Shown here: positions 32,947-43,400 of the stretch, one piece after another
Layout: every line of letters begins with the position of its first letter
Numbering within the stretch: position 1 is the first letter of the stretch
Assembly: GCA_037447655.1 (NCBI GenBank)
Contig: JBBHKE010001856.1
Coordinates: 190,428 to 254,427 of the forward strand
Direction of reading: 5' to 3'
Source of the DNA: Zygnema cylindricum
Taxonomy: Eukaryota; Streptophyta; Zygnematophyceae; Zygnematales; Zygnemataceae
DNA length: 64,000 nucleotides
Translations under genes and position numbers: made by a program
Notes under the pieces: generated by a model
What the model was told of the DNA's origin: nothing
What the model saw: only the letters and a program-made list of their open reading frames with translations
Database searches by the model: none

Positions 32947-34134
32947 TGTGCTACTCCGCTAGAAGGCCACTAAATGCCACACTCCCAGCTACTCTCCAAA
33001 GAATAAGAAGGAAATGAGAGCCGTCCAATCCTTTCCGTAAAAACTCCAGACAAACCCAAAGATGACCACAAGAGTGTGCAAATAACTCCCACGCAGAAAT
33101 ATAGAAATAACAAATATCACCTTTTCAGATTAAACAATATCACCTTGCCCCAGAGAATGGAATTAAAGATAGAAATGAATGATAATGGTGAAGCGAATTC
33201 ACATACCCCGGAGTACAACGATGACCAAACTCAGCAGAAGAAAACCTCTCCTAAAATGGTCCCGAAGAGCAGTATGAATCTCCCTCACCCCTCCCGGTTC
33301 CACCGCAAGGATGCGACAAAACTCTTCTTAGTTTCAAACAGGGAAAGTCAAAACCGCCCAAAGAGGAGATAGTGCCAACTACCCACCTGTGCTACGGTCT
33401 CCACAAAAGACAATCCAAAAGAAAGATGGCAATAGAGTCAACGACACAATGCAACCGTTCTCCAACAGAATGATTGATTTAATTCTATGGGGGTTTTCTC
33501 AGGAGACAGTATTGAAAAAGCAACCTATCTTCTTCGGCCCCAAATGCCTTATACAACCAGAGTTTGTCCTACTACAAGTTCCAAAGTCAAAGCAATGTGA
33601 CAAGCCAATCAGCGACCAGCATTGTTATCGTACGGACATAAGACAAAACAGACTGTACTACACTCAAGGCTAAAAATTAGACGACTTGTCCCGGCTGGAT
33701 TAGCGGCCGAGGGTCCTTTTATCACACACAAAATAAAACAAAGTTCTGACTCGACGTGAAACCGCCTAACTATGTCCCAACGTCATTAATGCTTTGCCCG
33801 GTGGTCGGGCCTGAACTAACATCATACTGACAGCTAACAGTAAGATCTACGGGATAATCCCAATTGTTACCTGTCATTCTCTAAGGTATCCCTCTACTAG
33901 AGCTACATAGAACACACACTGTAATGGATCACACACTTTGCACCGGACTAACTCCTCAGTTCGACCTTCGTTTAAGGTGAACTAAATTGCGTGGTGTTCC
34001 AGGATGAAAATAGAAAGATATGATCTGGATGATTGTCCTCTTCCTTCTCCATACGCTAGAGTCCGTACAAAGTGGAATGAAGCCCCGGAACTCCTGGGAG
34101 TGCAAATGTGCCGAAGATGCACACGCGCTTGACA
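32947..34134 (-). repeat. Repeat B (LTR-like), 5' copy
   Basis: 1188 bp, beginning TGTGCTACTCC and ending GCGCTTGACA on the + strand. It is the partner of 21852-23047. In the sense direction it is followed by a leader reading GTACTGAAAAAGCC, and the same leader follows the old copy's repeat remnant at 48784. Unlike the 3' copy it has no repeat A beside it. Confidence 0.9.
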
Positions 34135-34408
34135 AAGTCTCCGAATCTATGGTGGCAGGTCCGGCCTCGTCGTAGCCCCACTTTGAGATTTTAGCTTGTT
34201 AACCAATTCTTAAGCACTGCTCAATACCCCTGTTAGATCTCCCTTATCTACACATGGTACTTATGGATTTGTAGACTAAAGCCTCTAGAGCCTTCCAGAA
34301 GGGCTAATTGACGGGGCTCTAGGAGAGGGTTTCTCTATGTATATAACCGAAACCTTTGGATTTGTTAATTTTGATCGCCAGATCCCTCCGGAAGGGTAAG
34401 TTGGAGGT
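34134..34408 (-). mobile_element. Old DNMT-gypsy copy, segment 3
   Basis: On the + strand the sequence from 34138 aligns with 31790-31960 of the young copy (shared GGTCCGGCC, TTTTAGCTTGTTAACCAATT-like and CCTGTTAGATCTCC positions). It resumes the old copy exactly where segment 2 stops at 21661. The chromovirus inserts at 34409, after AGGT. Confidence 0.8.
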
Positions 34409-34918
34409 TGTAACAGGGTTACAAAGTCTGGTACTTAGTAGTTAGCAACTAGGCTGCTATGGTTGCGATATTAGAGCAGCGCAACTGCGATTCCACACCA
34501 TCGCAACAAAGCAGTATTGCAGCTTAGCAGCATAGCTACTTAGTGGCATAGCAGCACAAAAGAGCAACGCAGCTTAGGAGTATAGCAACGCCGCGGAATG
34601 TAGATAAAACGGTATTGTTCTAGACGATATTTTGGGGAATTGTCTTGGTTGACCATGAAGGTCCACGTGTACAGTTATACAGTACTAGGTTGACTAGCTG
34701 CCAGCTAGTTAAAATAGTGAGGTAGGCCTAGTGGATAGGAGACTCTTTTAGTAGACCTTCGCAGCGAGCGCTGAAAATTGTAATCCTCTTTTGAGTAATA
34801 AAGCGCAACCTTCACTGTTAACTGCTGTGTGCGCCTACTTTTGATACAGGAAGATTCTTGGAGCTTTCCGCTGTGCATCGTGGTGGATTGTGGTGCTTAT
34901 ATTTCTTGTCCTTTTACA
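34409..34918 (+). repeat. Chromovirus 5' LTR (LTR-C)
   Basis: Begins TGTAACAGGGTTACA and ends TTTTACA. Positions 34465-34600 contain many degenerate CAGC/TAGCA-type 10-11 bp repeats. Homologous copies lie at 47195-47699 and 56470-56954. Confidence 0.9.
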
Positions 34919-34919
34919 C

Positions 34920-34931
34920 TGGTTTCGGAGC
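34920..34931 (+). other. Primer-binding site of the chromovirus
   Basis: TGGTTTCGGAGC starts one base after the LTR. It resembles TGGTATCAGAGC, the site complementary to initiator-Met tRNA, with two differences. Confidence 0.6.
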
Positions 34932-35076
34932 TTTTCCTCGTGACTCGACAGCATTGGCGCTCACGACGTGTCCACTACGGAAATCTTAGCGCAAGTTCTA
35001 AAGGAGTTAGAAACGTTAGATTATAGAACGCGCAGCTGAGCAACACCGTCGCAACTTTGGAATCTCCTCTTTTTGA

Positions 35077-35799
35077 GTGACCTCATGGAGGCATGGAGAG
35101 GGACTACAGGAGACCGAAATTACGTCTCTTGACGAGTTCGACCCTGCAAGACACCAAAACCTAGACACGTGGCTATTCTCTGTTGCGACTAATCACGAGA
35201 ATTTTCCTAGCCTGTCCGAGCGTGAGAAGATTCACTACGCGGGTGGTCTTCTTAAGGGGGCAGCGGGTGCATGGTGGAGGTCATTAGTGGAGAATGATGA
35301 GATACCGACTGTTTGGGCTCTCTTCAGTCAATTACTCTGTGACGCCTGACAGCATGTTAATACGGTGAAGGCTACAAGAGATAAGATCGTAGTGTTGATG
35401 CAACAAACTTCAGTGTTGGAGTTTACGCAACTATTTTTGGAATGCAAGGTGCAAATACCTACGATGACGGAGGATGAAGCTGTGGATCGCTACGTGAAGG
35501 GGCTCAAATCCTCCATTCGTACGGATGTGGAGCAATGGCTCGCTCAGGAAAGCACAACTCCTAGTCTCTCAGCGATCATTCAGTTTGCTGAGCAATCCGA
35601 TTCAGTCGTCTTCACCTTCCGACGATCTTTTCATTATGGGTCGAGTAGCTGTGGAGGGGGTCGTCGAGACGATGGTCCAACTCCCATGGATCTTCGAGCA
35701 ATTGATGAGGATAAGGAAGTGGTAAACGTTCTGCAGAAAAAGAAGAAAGATATCAAGACCAAGGCCAACAACTTGTCCTCGAGGAGCTCCAACGGATGA
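35077..35799 (+). pseudogene. Chromovirus gag
   Basis: Frames 35077-35349 and 35365-35799, in the same phase and separated by one TGA (35347), give a retrotransposon gag domain: NLDTWLFSVATNHENF, GAAGAWWRSLVEN, then EFTQLFLECKVQIPTM and DRYVKGLKSSIRTDVE. Near the end a frameshift moves the reading into the phase of the zinc-knuckle frame. Gag would form the capsid. Confidence 0.85.
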
Positions 35800-36288
35800 G
35801 GCAAAATGGCTTATGCTTCCAGTGCCGTTCCCCGGACCATATGGCCCACGAATGTCAAAAACGGAAAAATCCAAGGAAGGGGAAACTTACCGTCATTAGG
35901 TTAGCTGGTGAAGGAGCAGACACTTTGATATTTTGGGGTCAAATCGGAATGTGCGCAACCAGCTTCATGGTGGACTCCGGAGCATCGGGAAATTTCATCA
36001 ATGAGGCGAGGGTGAAAAAGTTGAAACTTCCTCTCGCGGTACTTAAAGATCATCAGTCGGTACAATTGGCAGACGAAAGTTCCTTATCTATTACCCATCG
36101 TACTTAGAGGTTACGCATCGCAATCGAGAAATTCCGATGGTACGACACTCTTAATGTGTTACCTCTTGGGGACCATGAGGTAATCTTCGGGAAGCCGTGG
36201 CTGCAAAAATGGAATCCGACAATCGATTGGAGAAGTGGGGCCATAAGAGTGAAGAAGGGTGAAGTAGAGTTTGAGGTAAAAGCGTGAG
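35796..36288 (+). pseudogene. Chromovirus zinc knuckle and protease
   Basis: GLCFQCRSPDHMAHEC is a complete CX2CX4HX4C nucleocapsid knuckle. FMVDSGASGNFINEARVKKL is the retropepsin active site (DSGAS). IFGKPWLQKWNPTIDW follows, typical of gypsy protease-RT linkers. A TAG occurs near 36105 and a TGA near 36286. Confidence 0.85.
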
Positions 36289-36399
36289 CGTCTGGTAAAG
36301 AAGCGGAAGAGGGACGCCTGCTTTCAACTTTACAGCTTAAGAGGGCACTCAGAAAAGGGGAAACTACTGGTGTAGCGGTCGTACTATTAGATGTACAAG

Positions 36400-36991
36400 A
36401 TGAGTTACACCGAATTAGACGAACTCAAATGCAACTAACGGAGTTGGTCGAAGCCGGAGCAATAGAACCCAGCAAGTCACCGTATGGAGCCCTCGTTCTC
36501 TTCGTGAACAAAAAAGATGCAAGTTTTCGTATGTGTGTGGACTACCGAGCGCTAAACAAGTTAACTGTGAAGAATGCTTACCCTTTATTAAGAATAAACA
36601 AATTGTTGGATCGACTTCGAGGTGCTAAATATTTCTCAAAAATAGATTTGTGGAGCAGTTATCACCAGAGTAGGAATGCCGAGGAGGATGTGGAAAAGAC
36701 GGCGTTTAGAACTCGGTATGGCTATTTCCAGTTTTGAGTAATGCCGTTCCGGTTAACTAATGCGCCGGCGACTTTTATGCATTTGATAAACTCCATCTTT
36801 CAGCAATATCTGGATGCGTTTGTAATCGTCTTTCTAGACGACATCTTGGTGTATAACCGAACGCTGGAGGATCACATGAAGCACCTACGAGTCCTACAAG
36901 TCCTTCGGGAAAATAAGTTGTATGCAAAGAGAAGTAAATGTGACTACTTGAAAGAGAAAATTGATTTTCAAGGCCATGTGGTGAGTTGAGA
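36400..36991 (+). pseudogene. Chromovirus reverse transcriptase, 5' part
   Basis: [49 protein letters not shown], a stop, then [17 protein letters not shown] and the catalytic [14 protein letters not shown] (xxDD intact). It runs to DFQGHVVS at 36986, where copia-C is inserted. The reading continues with RIAVDPNKT after 43405. Confidence 0.92.
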
Positions 36992-38020
36992 TGTAACTCA
37001 GAGACCTCCATAGGACCACAGAGTAGGCAGCTCACACGAAGCCTCTAAGATAACCCTGACCCCTTTGTGTTTCAGCAAGAATAACTGCCACCCGGGATTA
37101 CAAAAACTCAAACCACCTTCACCCCTGTAAAGACAAGACTCCCGTGAGTCTATAGCAAAAAGAATCTCTAAATTTGCTCCCCTGAGCAGTAAGTTATGAA
37201 GGGTTAAAGTTGACCTTTTGTACAGAAGCTCTCTAGGAGAGAGGGTCCAATCTATCAAATTTTCTAAGTCCTATCTCTCTCTAAACTCTATCTACTGAAG
37301 TACGGCACCAATCATAATAGTGTATCGTACATAAGGTACAAGTGCCGATGTACTTTATGTACGGATATTGTACAACATGGCCAACAAGTCGACACATGCC
37401 ATTTTTGGATTTGTTCTTGGAATCCCAAGAGATGTCGCAATCCAATGTGATTTTGCCACGTGGCAATTGACGTGACGTCAACCGCAAACCGCCGAAAACC
37501 TATTCCACGATCTCGGCATGCTTCGTGGCCGTCCGATTAAGCCGGATTACAATCGTGACCGTCATAAATACTTCCGCAGTATTTGTTTCGCTTTCTAAAC
37601 AAAATGCGCAGTATTCGTTTCGGATGTTTCGTACGCCGTACTTTACAAAGTGTGTCTATGTTTAAAGATCCGTTAATTGAAGTAGACTACGTGTTAACAT
37701 TTAAATACCTATCAAACTATATATCTCCAAGCATGATGGCAGACTAAATGGCTAAGGCTACAAGCTAAGTTGACGGGCGGTAGGTACCAGGTTCAAACCC
37801 TAGGTCCGTCAATTTACATTTTAGTAAATCTACCAAAATCTACAACCCGTAACTCTATCTCTAATCAGCATAGGCAGCCATTGCTCTAGCTCCCTCTTCA
37901 ACCTTCAGTGACTACGACAAGTGTGGGAGCTGTAGTGAGAAGTTAGAGGCAGACTGCCTCGGCTTCTTTTATGCATTTTGCAAAACCTAGAAAATACTAA
38001 AATAACCTTTTATTTCTACA
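36992..38020 (-). repeat. Copia-C 3' LTR
   Basis: TGTAACTC...TTTCTACA on the + strand, partner of 42373-43400. It belongs to the same family as 13845-14889, and its gag-distal end is also found as a fragment near 54320-54446. Confidence 0.93.
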
Positions 38021-38034
38021 CTCCCCTTATTTTC
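38021..38034 (-). other. Polypurine tract of copia-C
   Basis: The minus strand reads GAAAATAAGGGGAG directly before the 3' LTR start TGTAGAAA. This is the expected plus-strand DNA primer site and overlaps the end of the pol frame. Confidence 0.85.
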
Positions 38035-41000
38035 TAGTCACTCTTTATTTTAAGACCACACTTCTCCCGGCAGAAAATTAATTTAGGGGAAGGAACAGGT
38101 TTGGTCATCATATCAGCTACCATTTCACTATCTGGTTTATACTCCAAACTGATTATCTTGTTTTCTACTTTCTCCCTAACAAAGCTAAGCCTAATGTCCA
38201 TGTGTTTGGCTTTAAAGTGATGTTTAGGATTGGCAGAAATGGCAATGGCAGCCTGATTATTACAAAACACTTTTTGGACACCACTCTTAAGTTGACCAAG
38301 CTCACCTAGGAAAGACTTGACCCACATTAATTCTTTTACAGCAGAGCAAGAAGCCATGTACTCACCCTCCATGGTGGACTGAGAAATGACCTTTTGCTGC
38401 TTGCTGCTCCAGCAGCAAGCCCCATCACCCACATACAATACATATCCAGATGTGCATCTCCTCATAGGAGCATCCCCATAGCTGGCATCACTCCAAGTGG
38501 TGATGTCAGTATTTTTCCCACCCAAATGCAACCATAGATCCCTAGTTCATATGAGATATCTAAGGACTCTCTTAGCTGCCTCCCAATCTTTCTTAGTGGG
38601 AGCATTCAGACTCCTACTTAGTACTCCTACAGCTGCGGCTATGTCCGAACGGGTACAATTCATAAAATAAATTAGGCTGCCCACTACTTGTCTATAAGGG
38701 ATGGTCTGCATAAATCTTTTCTCTTCCGGGCTTACCTCATCATCTAATATTATAACTCCCTCTTCCTCACTCCCCTCACTTCCCTTCTTTAAATCCATAG
38801 GAGTGGTACAACTATTAGCCTTGTCCATTTGGAATTTTTCTAACATGTTTCCAATGGCCTCTTTTTGAGTTAATCTGATTATCTTTCTCTTTTTGTCCCT
38901 TTCTACCTGAATTCCCAAAATATACCTTGCTTCTCCCATATCGTTCATCTCAAATCTTCCTTTTAAATCATTTTTCAACTTATTTATTTTATCCATAGAT
39001 TTACTTAAAACAAGCAAATCATCGACATAAATTGCAATAAAAATAATTCCTTCCTCATCTTCAAACAAATATATAGAGTGATCTGAGCTGATCCAAATAT
39101 ATCCCAAACCTGTAAGAAACTCATCGAGCTTCTTTTTCCATTGCCAGGGCGCCTGTTTCGGCCCATACAAAGATTTGATCAATCGGCATACCTTGCTTTC
39201 CTCCCCTTGCTCCACAAATCCTTCGGGCTCTCGCATAAAAATTTCCTCTTCCAACTCTCCATGTAGGAAGGCCGTCTTGATGTCCATCTGATGCACTTCC
39301 ATGTCATCTGTTGCCGCCATACTGAGAAGTATCCGAACCAAAGGAAACCTAACGACCGGAGCAAAAGTCTCCTCGTAGTCAATTCCCTCTTTCTGGGTAA
39401 ATCCCTTCGCCACTAACCGAGCCTTGTTGCGCTCAATGTTGTTATCCGGGTTGAGTTTCAGCTTAAATACCCACTTACACCCAATTGGCTTCCAGTTAGG
39501 AGGACAATCCACCAATTCCCATGTATCGGCCGCCATAATTGAGGCCATCTCCTCGTTTATGGTTGTTTTCCACCGGTTTCTTTCAGGACAAGTCATTCCC
39601 TCATTATAAGTTTGAGGTTCATCAGGGTGAGACAGTTTGGTTACCTTATTGTTAACTTGTCTCTCTTGCAGTCTTTTGCTGCTTCTTCTTCCTCCCTCAA
39701 ACTCGGTTGCCGGAATAGATGGTTCTCTTGGATTTTTCTGAAAAGTTTCTACTTCTCCCCTATCCCTTGATTCCGGGTCGATTTCCACCACGTCTTCCAC
39801 TTCGGTTGGAGTTAATACAAGGGGTTCCACATTTGGGTCCTTCTCGATCTGATCCATACCTGCAAGATCATCATCTTCTTGAAATCCACGATAGTTAGGA
39901 AGCTCAAAGTCATCAAAATTTTCTGACTCAAATCTGATCTTGACTGTCCTTGTATGCTTAAAGGGATCAATAGATTTTCCTTCAACCATAACCACTAGAT
40001 GCTTCACTAGAATAATATCCTCTCTTTTGAGATCATAGACTCTATATCCTTTTACATCTTCATCATATCCTAGTAGATATCCTGGATTTCCTTTTGGGTC
40101 TAACTTCCAGTTTGACCGATCTGTGTCTAAACTGAACACTTGACTACCGAAAACCTTTAAGTGTGAAACATCTAGTTTTCGGCCTGTCCATCTCCCATAA
40201 GGTGTTTGGCCTTTTACTGCTGAAGTTAGAACTCTATTTTTGAGATAATTTGCACAGTTCATTGTTTCGGCCTAAAACTTCTTTCCTATCTTCTTATCGG
40301 ACAGCATACTCCTAGCACTATCACTCAGTGTTCTATTTAATCTTTCAGCTACACCATTCTGCTCAGTTTTTTCAGGAACTGTCTTTTGGTGTTGCACTCC
40401 ATCTTCTCTCAAAAAATCCTCAAACTGGTTAGAGGTATACTCGCCACCATTGTCACTCCTTACTCTCTTGATTGAGGTTTCATGGAGTTTTTCACTCCAT
40501 GCTTTATATTGTTTAAAACATTTCTGAGCCTCTGACTTATTTTTCAAAAAATACACTTTGGAATAACGAGACCAATCATCGGTGATAGTCATCATAAATC
40601 TCTTCCCCCCGGGTGATGGCACTCTGGCCGGCCCCTAAATATCTGTGTGTACTAAATCTAGAATCTTTTCTCCCTTATAGGTGGCAGTTTTTGGGAAGGG
40701 CAACCTGTGTGCTTTACCTTGAGCACATCCCCTACAATCACTTAGATTCTCAATTTCACCGAACTGAATCCCTTCCACTACTCCCATCTTTTTCATCTCT
40801 CTTAACTTATCTAGATTCACATGCCTAAGCTTCTTATGCCACAACATTATATCATGAACACGAGCATAATAAAGTTTCTTCTTTTCATTGCTTAAAATCA
40901 GCCTAAACATCCCTTGGCTACCTTTTTCAGCAGTGAAATAAACTTCCTCTTCAAAGCTAGCAGTAAAGACTCCTTTCCTAGTGCTAGTATCAAAACCCTT

Positions 41001-41465
41001 ATCATCTAAAACAGACGTAGAGATGAGGTTTTTGTTCAGCTCCGGAATAAACAACACATCGGAGAATGTAACTATAGATGTCTTTCCTTCTACTAACACT
41101 TTTAGATCTACCGATCCTACAAGAGTAGTAGTGACTATCCTCCCATCCGCGTACTCTATCTCTACGGTGGGAATCTTTCGTATCTTAGTGAACAGGTGTT
41201 TATCTTTACACATGTGCATGGATGCTCCTGAATCTACAATCCAGCCTGCTTCACCTTTCAAACCACCGAAAGCACATTTTTGTTTTCGTGGAATTTTGAC
41301 CTCGTTTTTCGTTTCCAACTCCTCATCCAATAGGAGTTCATCGTCCTCGTCCTCGGATTCGGCCTCATGTACCTGCGTCACAAGGGCCTTTTTCTTTCCT
41401 CTCGCAGGTCCACCAGTCTGCCCCTCCTTTAACCGCAGCTCGGTTAGCTTAGTGCATTCAGCCAT
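38034..41465 (-). pseudogene. Copia-C pol (protease, integrase, RT, RNase H)
   Basis: Order: protease GWIVDSGASMHMC (intact active site); pre-integrase LWHKKLRHVNLDKL and CRGCAQGKAHRLPF; integrase LVHTDI, RSDNGGEYTS and GVAERLNRTLSDS (D, D, E present); KVFGSQVFSL; RT WVFKLKLNPDNNIERNKARL, QMDIKTAFLHGELEEEIFM and the catalytic FIAIYVDDLLVLS; RNase H with TTWSDASYGD, STMEGEYMASCSAVKELMW and KHMDIRLSFVREKV. In-frame stops lie near 40632, 40269 and 38544. Two of them are TAG where a Trp is expected. All catalytic motifs survive. It shares one phase with gag. Confidence 0.93.
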
Positions 41466-41480
41466 ATAGTGCCTGGGTTT

Positions 41481-42266
41481 TTAACAAAAATGGCACAGTC
41501 CCTTAGGAGTCCTTCGTCCGAACTTCTCGGTCTGATTTTTCTGCCCCTCCCCTCGATAATTTCCAACCTGTTTTCTGGAATCATTGTTTCGCCAATCGGT
41601 CCTGGCTGCTAAAGCTTGCCCACTCTTTCTTCCCCTTCGGATCTCAATTGTATTCTCGCGAACGAGAATCATCCCTACCACTAAATTGTAAATCCACCTT
41701 GTGTCCGCCAAGTCGTGCACACGGTTGACTATGTTCTCGAACTCCTTGGGTAACTTCATCAGTAAACAGTTAACCTTTTCCTTTTCACTAAATACTTTTC
41801 CAGCACTTTCTAGTTCCATGAAAAGTGTAGCAAGCTCATTGCAAAAATCCAACATCTTCCCCCCTTTGTCCACATACTGTTTAATTTTCTGATCAGCCAA
41901 CTGTTGTTGCTGAATCGTACCACTTCGGTACATCTCTATGAGAGCCATCCAAAGATCAGATGCCCTCTCTACTTGCAAATGGGGAGATGCAAGCCCTTGA
42001 GTAAGATGGCGGAGGATGAAGTGCTTAGCCGCCATATTGTTGTAGTCCCACGTATCGATATCATTCTCCTCTTTCCTCGGAATATGTGACATGAATGCCG
42101 AACTGGCTGCTATTCGTGTGACCGTCTCCTTCTCCTTGCCTTTGTCCACCACCTCTCCTTCCTTTGTCTCCTCCGATGAAGATGAATCTGCATCTCTAGT
42201 GAATTTTCCTCCTGTAAACCCTGGAGGTATCCCAAGATTGGATGGACGCCTCACCCGTCCACTCAC
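41481..42266 (-). pseudogene. Copia-C gag
   Basis: 261-residue frame starting MSGRVRRPSNLGIPPG. The core reads NNMAAKHFILRHLTQGLA, WMALIEMYRSGTIQQQQLAD and LDFCNELATLFMELESAGK, a UBN2-type copia gag. It ends at a TAA (41481-41483) that falls inside the zinc knuckle (CHFC-stop-KPRHYMAEC). The frame then continues into pol, so the stop is probably a mutation of an original gag-pol fusion, not a designed boundary. Confidence 0.9.
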
Positions 42267-42357
42267 TATTCCCTAAAACCGTTTCTCACATAGAGCTCCT
42301 GTCATCATACTTTCCCAGTATATGAAGCCAGCTCCATTGAATATGGGCACCCTAGAT

Positions 42358-42372
42358 GGTGGGCCCATAACC
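42358..42372 (-). other. Primer-binding site of copia-C, anticodon-arm type
   Basis: The + strand reads GGTGGGCCCATAACC directly before the LTR. By my recollection of plant initiator-Met tRNA, this equals the anticodon arm (GGGCCCAUAACCC, with CAU as anticodon) and not the 3' end. The minus strand is thus complementary to an internal tRNA segment. Drosophila copia is known to be primed by such a half-tRNA. The truncated copy has the same site with one change (13830-13844). Confidence 0.8.
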
Positions 42373-43400
42373 TGTAACTCTGAGACCTCCATAGGACCTC
42401 AGAGTAGGCAGCTCACACGAAGCCTCTAGGATAACCCTGACCGCTTTGTGTTTCAGCAAGAATAACTGCCACCCTGGCAAAAAAAAACTCAGACCACCTT
42501 CACCCCTGTAAAGGCAAGACTCCCCTGAGTCTATAGCAAAAAGAATCTCTGAATTTAATCCCCTGAGCAGTAAGTTATGAAGGGTCAAAGTTGACCTTTT
42601 GTACAGAAGCTCTCTGGGAGAGAGGTCCAATCTATCAAATTTTCTAAGTCCTATCTCTCTCTAAACTCTATCTACTGAAGTACGGCACCAATCATAATAG
42701 TGTATCGTACATAAGGTACAAGTGTCGATGTACTTTATGTACGGATATTGTACAACATGGCCAACAAGTCGACACATGCCATTTTTGGATTCGTTCTTGG
42801 AATCCCAAGAGATGTCGCAATCCAATGTGATTTTGCCACGTGGCAATTGACGTGACGTCAACCGCAAACCGCCGAAAACCTATTCCACGATCTCGACATG
42901 CTTCGTGGCCGTCCGATTAAGCCGGATTACAATAGTGACCGTCATAAATACTTCCGCAGTATTTGTTTCGCTTTCTAAACAAAATGCGCAGTATTCGTTT
43001 CGGATGTTTCGTAAGCCGTACTTTACAAAGTGTGTCTATGTTTAAAGATCCGTTAAATGAAGTAGACTACGTGTTAACATTTAAATACCTATCAAACTAT
43101 ATATCTCCAAGCATGATGGCAGACTAAATGGCTAAGGCTACAGGCTAAGTCGACGGGCGGTAGGTACCAGGTTCAAACCCTAGGTCCGTCAATTTATATT
43201 TTAGTAAATCTACCAAAATCTACAACCCGTAACTCTATCTCTAATCAGCATAGGCAGCAATGGCTCTAGCTCCCTCTTCAACCTTCAGTGACTACGACAA
43301 GTGTGGGAGCTGAAGAGAGAAGTTAGAGGCAGACTGCCTCGGCTTCTTTTCTGCATTTTGCAAAACCTAGAAAATACTAAAATAACCTTTTATTTCTACA
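42373..43400 (-). repeat. Copia-C 5' LTR
   Basis: 1028 bp, partner of 36992-38020. On the minus strand it begins TGTAGAAATAAAAGG and ends GAGTTACA. The chromovirus resumes immediately to its right after CGGGA. Confidence 0.93.

Larger units (their letters stand above)
21662..34134 (-). mobile_element. Young DNMT-gypsy: Ty3/gypsy-type element with a DNA methyltransferase
   Basis: A 12.5-kb minus-strand element. From its 5' end it has repeat B (34134-32947), leader, gag, protease, methyltransferase, RT, RNase H, integrase and PHD-like cluster. It ends with repeats A (23244-23048), B (23047-21852) and A (21851-21662). AAAG occurs at both outer borders (21658-21661 and 34134-34137). The flanking sequence on both sides is the old copy of the same family, in register, which fixes the insertion ends. 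The RT-RNase H-integrase order marks Ty3/gypsy type. Stops occur in most domains and the RT site is altered, so it is not active as it stands. Confidence 0.9.
36992..43400 (-). mobile_element. Copia-C: nearly intact Ty1/copia element nested in the chromovirus
   Basis: 6409 bp on the minus strand, with LTRs of 1028-1029 bp, a primer-binding site, a polypurine tract and a gag-pol that would be one frame of about 1411 codons (42266-38034) but for four in-frame stops. TGAGA (36987-36991) and CGGGA (43401-43405) flank it; CGGGA restores the phase of the interrupted RT, so TGAGA is probably the mutated duplicate. The LTRs differ at only a few percent by eye, suggesting a comparatively recent insertion. 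Confidence 0.95.

Noticed and set aside
40981-41469. 162-codon + strand frame
   Set aside because: Antisense shadow of copia-C pol; serine-rich composition mirrors the acidic coding strand.
42355-42375. tRNA gene fragment
   Set aside because: Only the anticodon arm is present and it adjoins the LTR, so a primer-binding site explains it.
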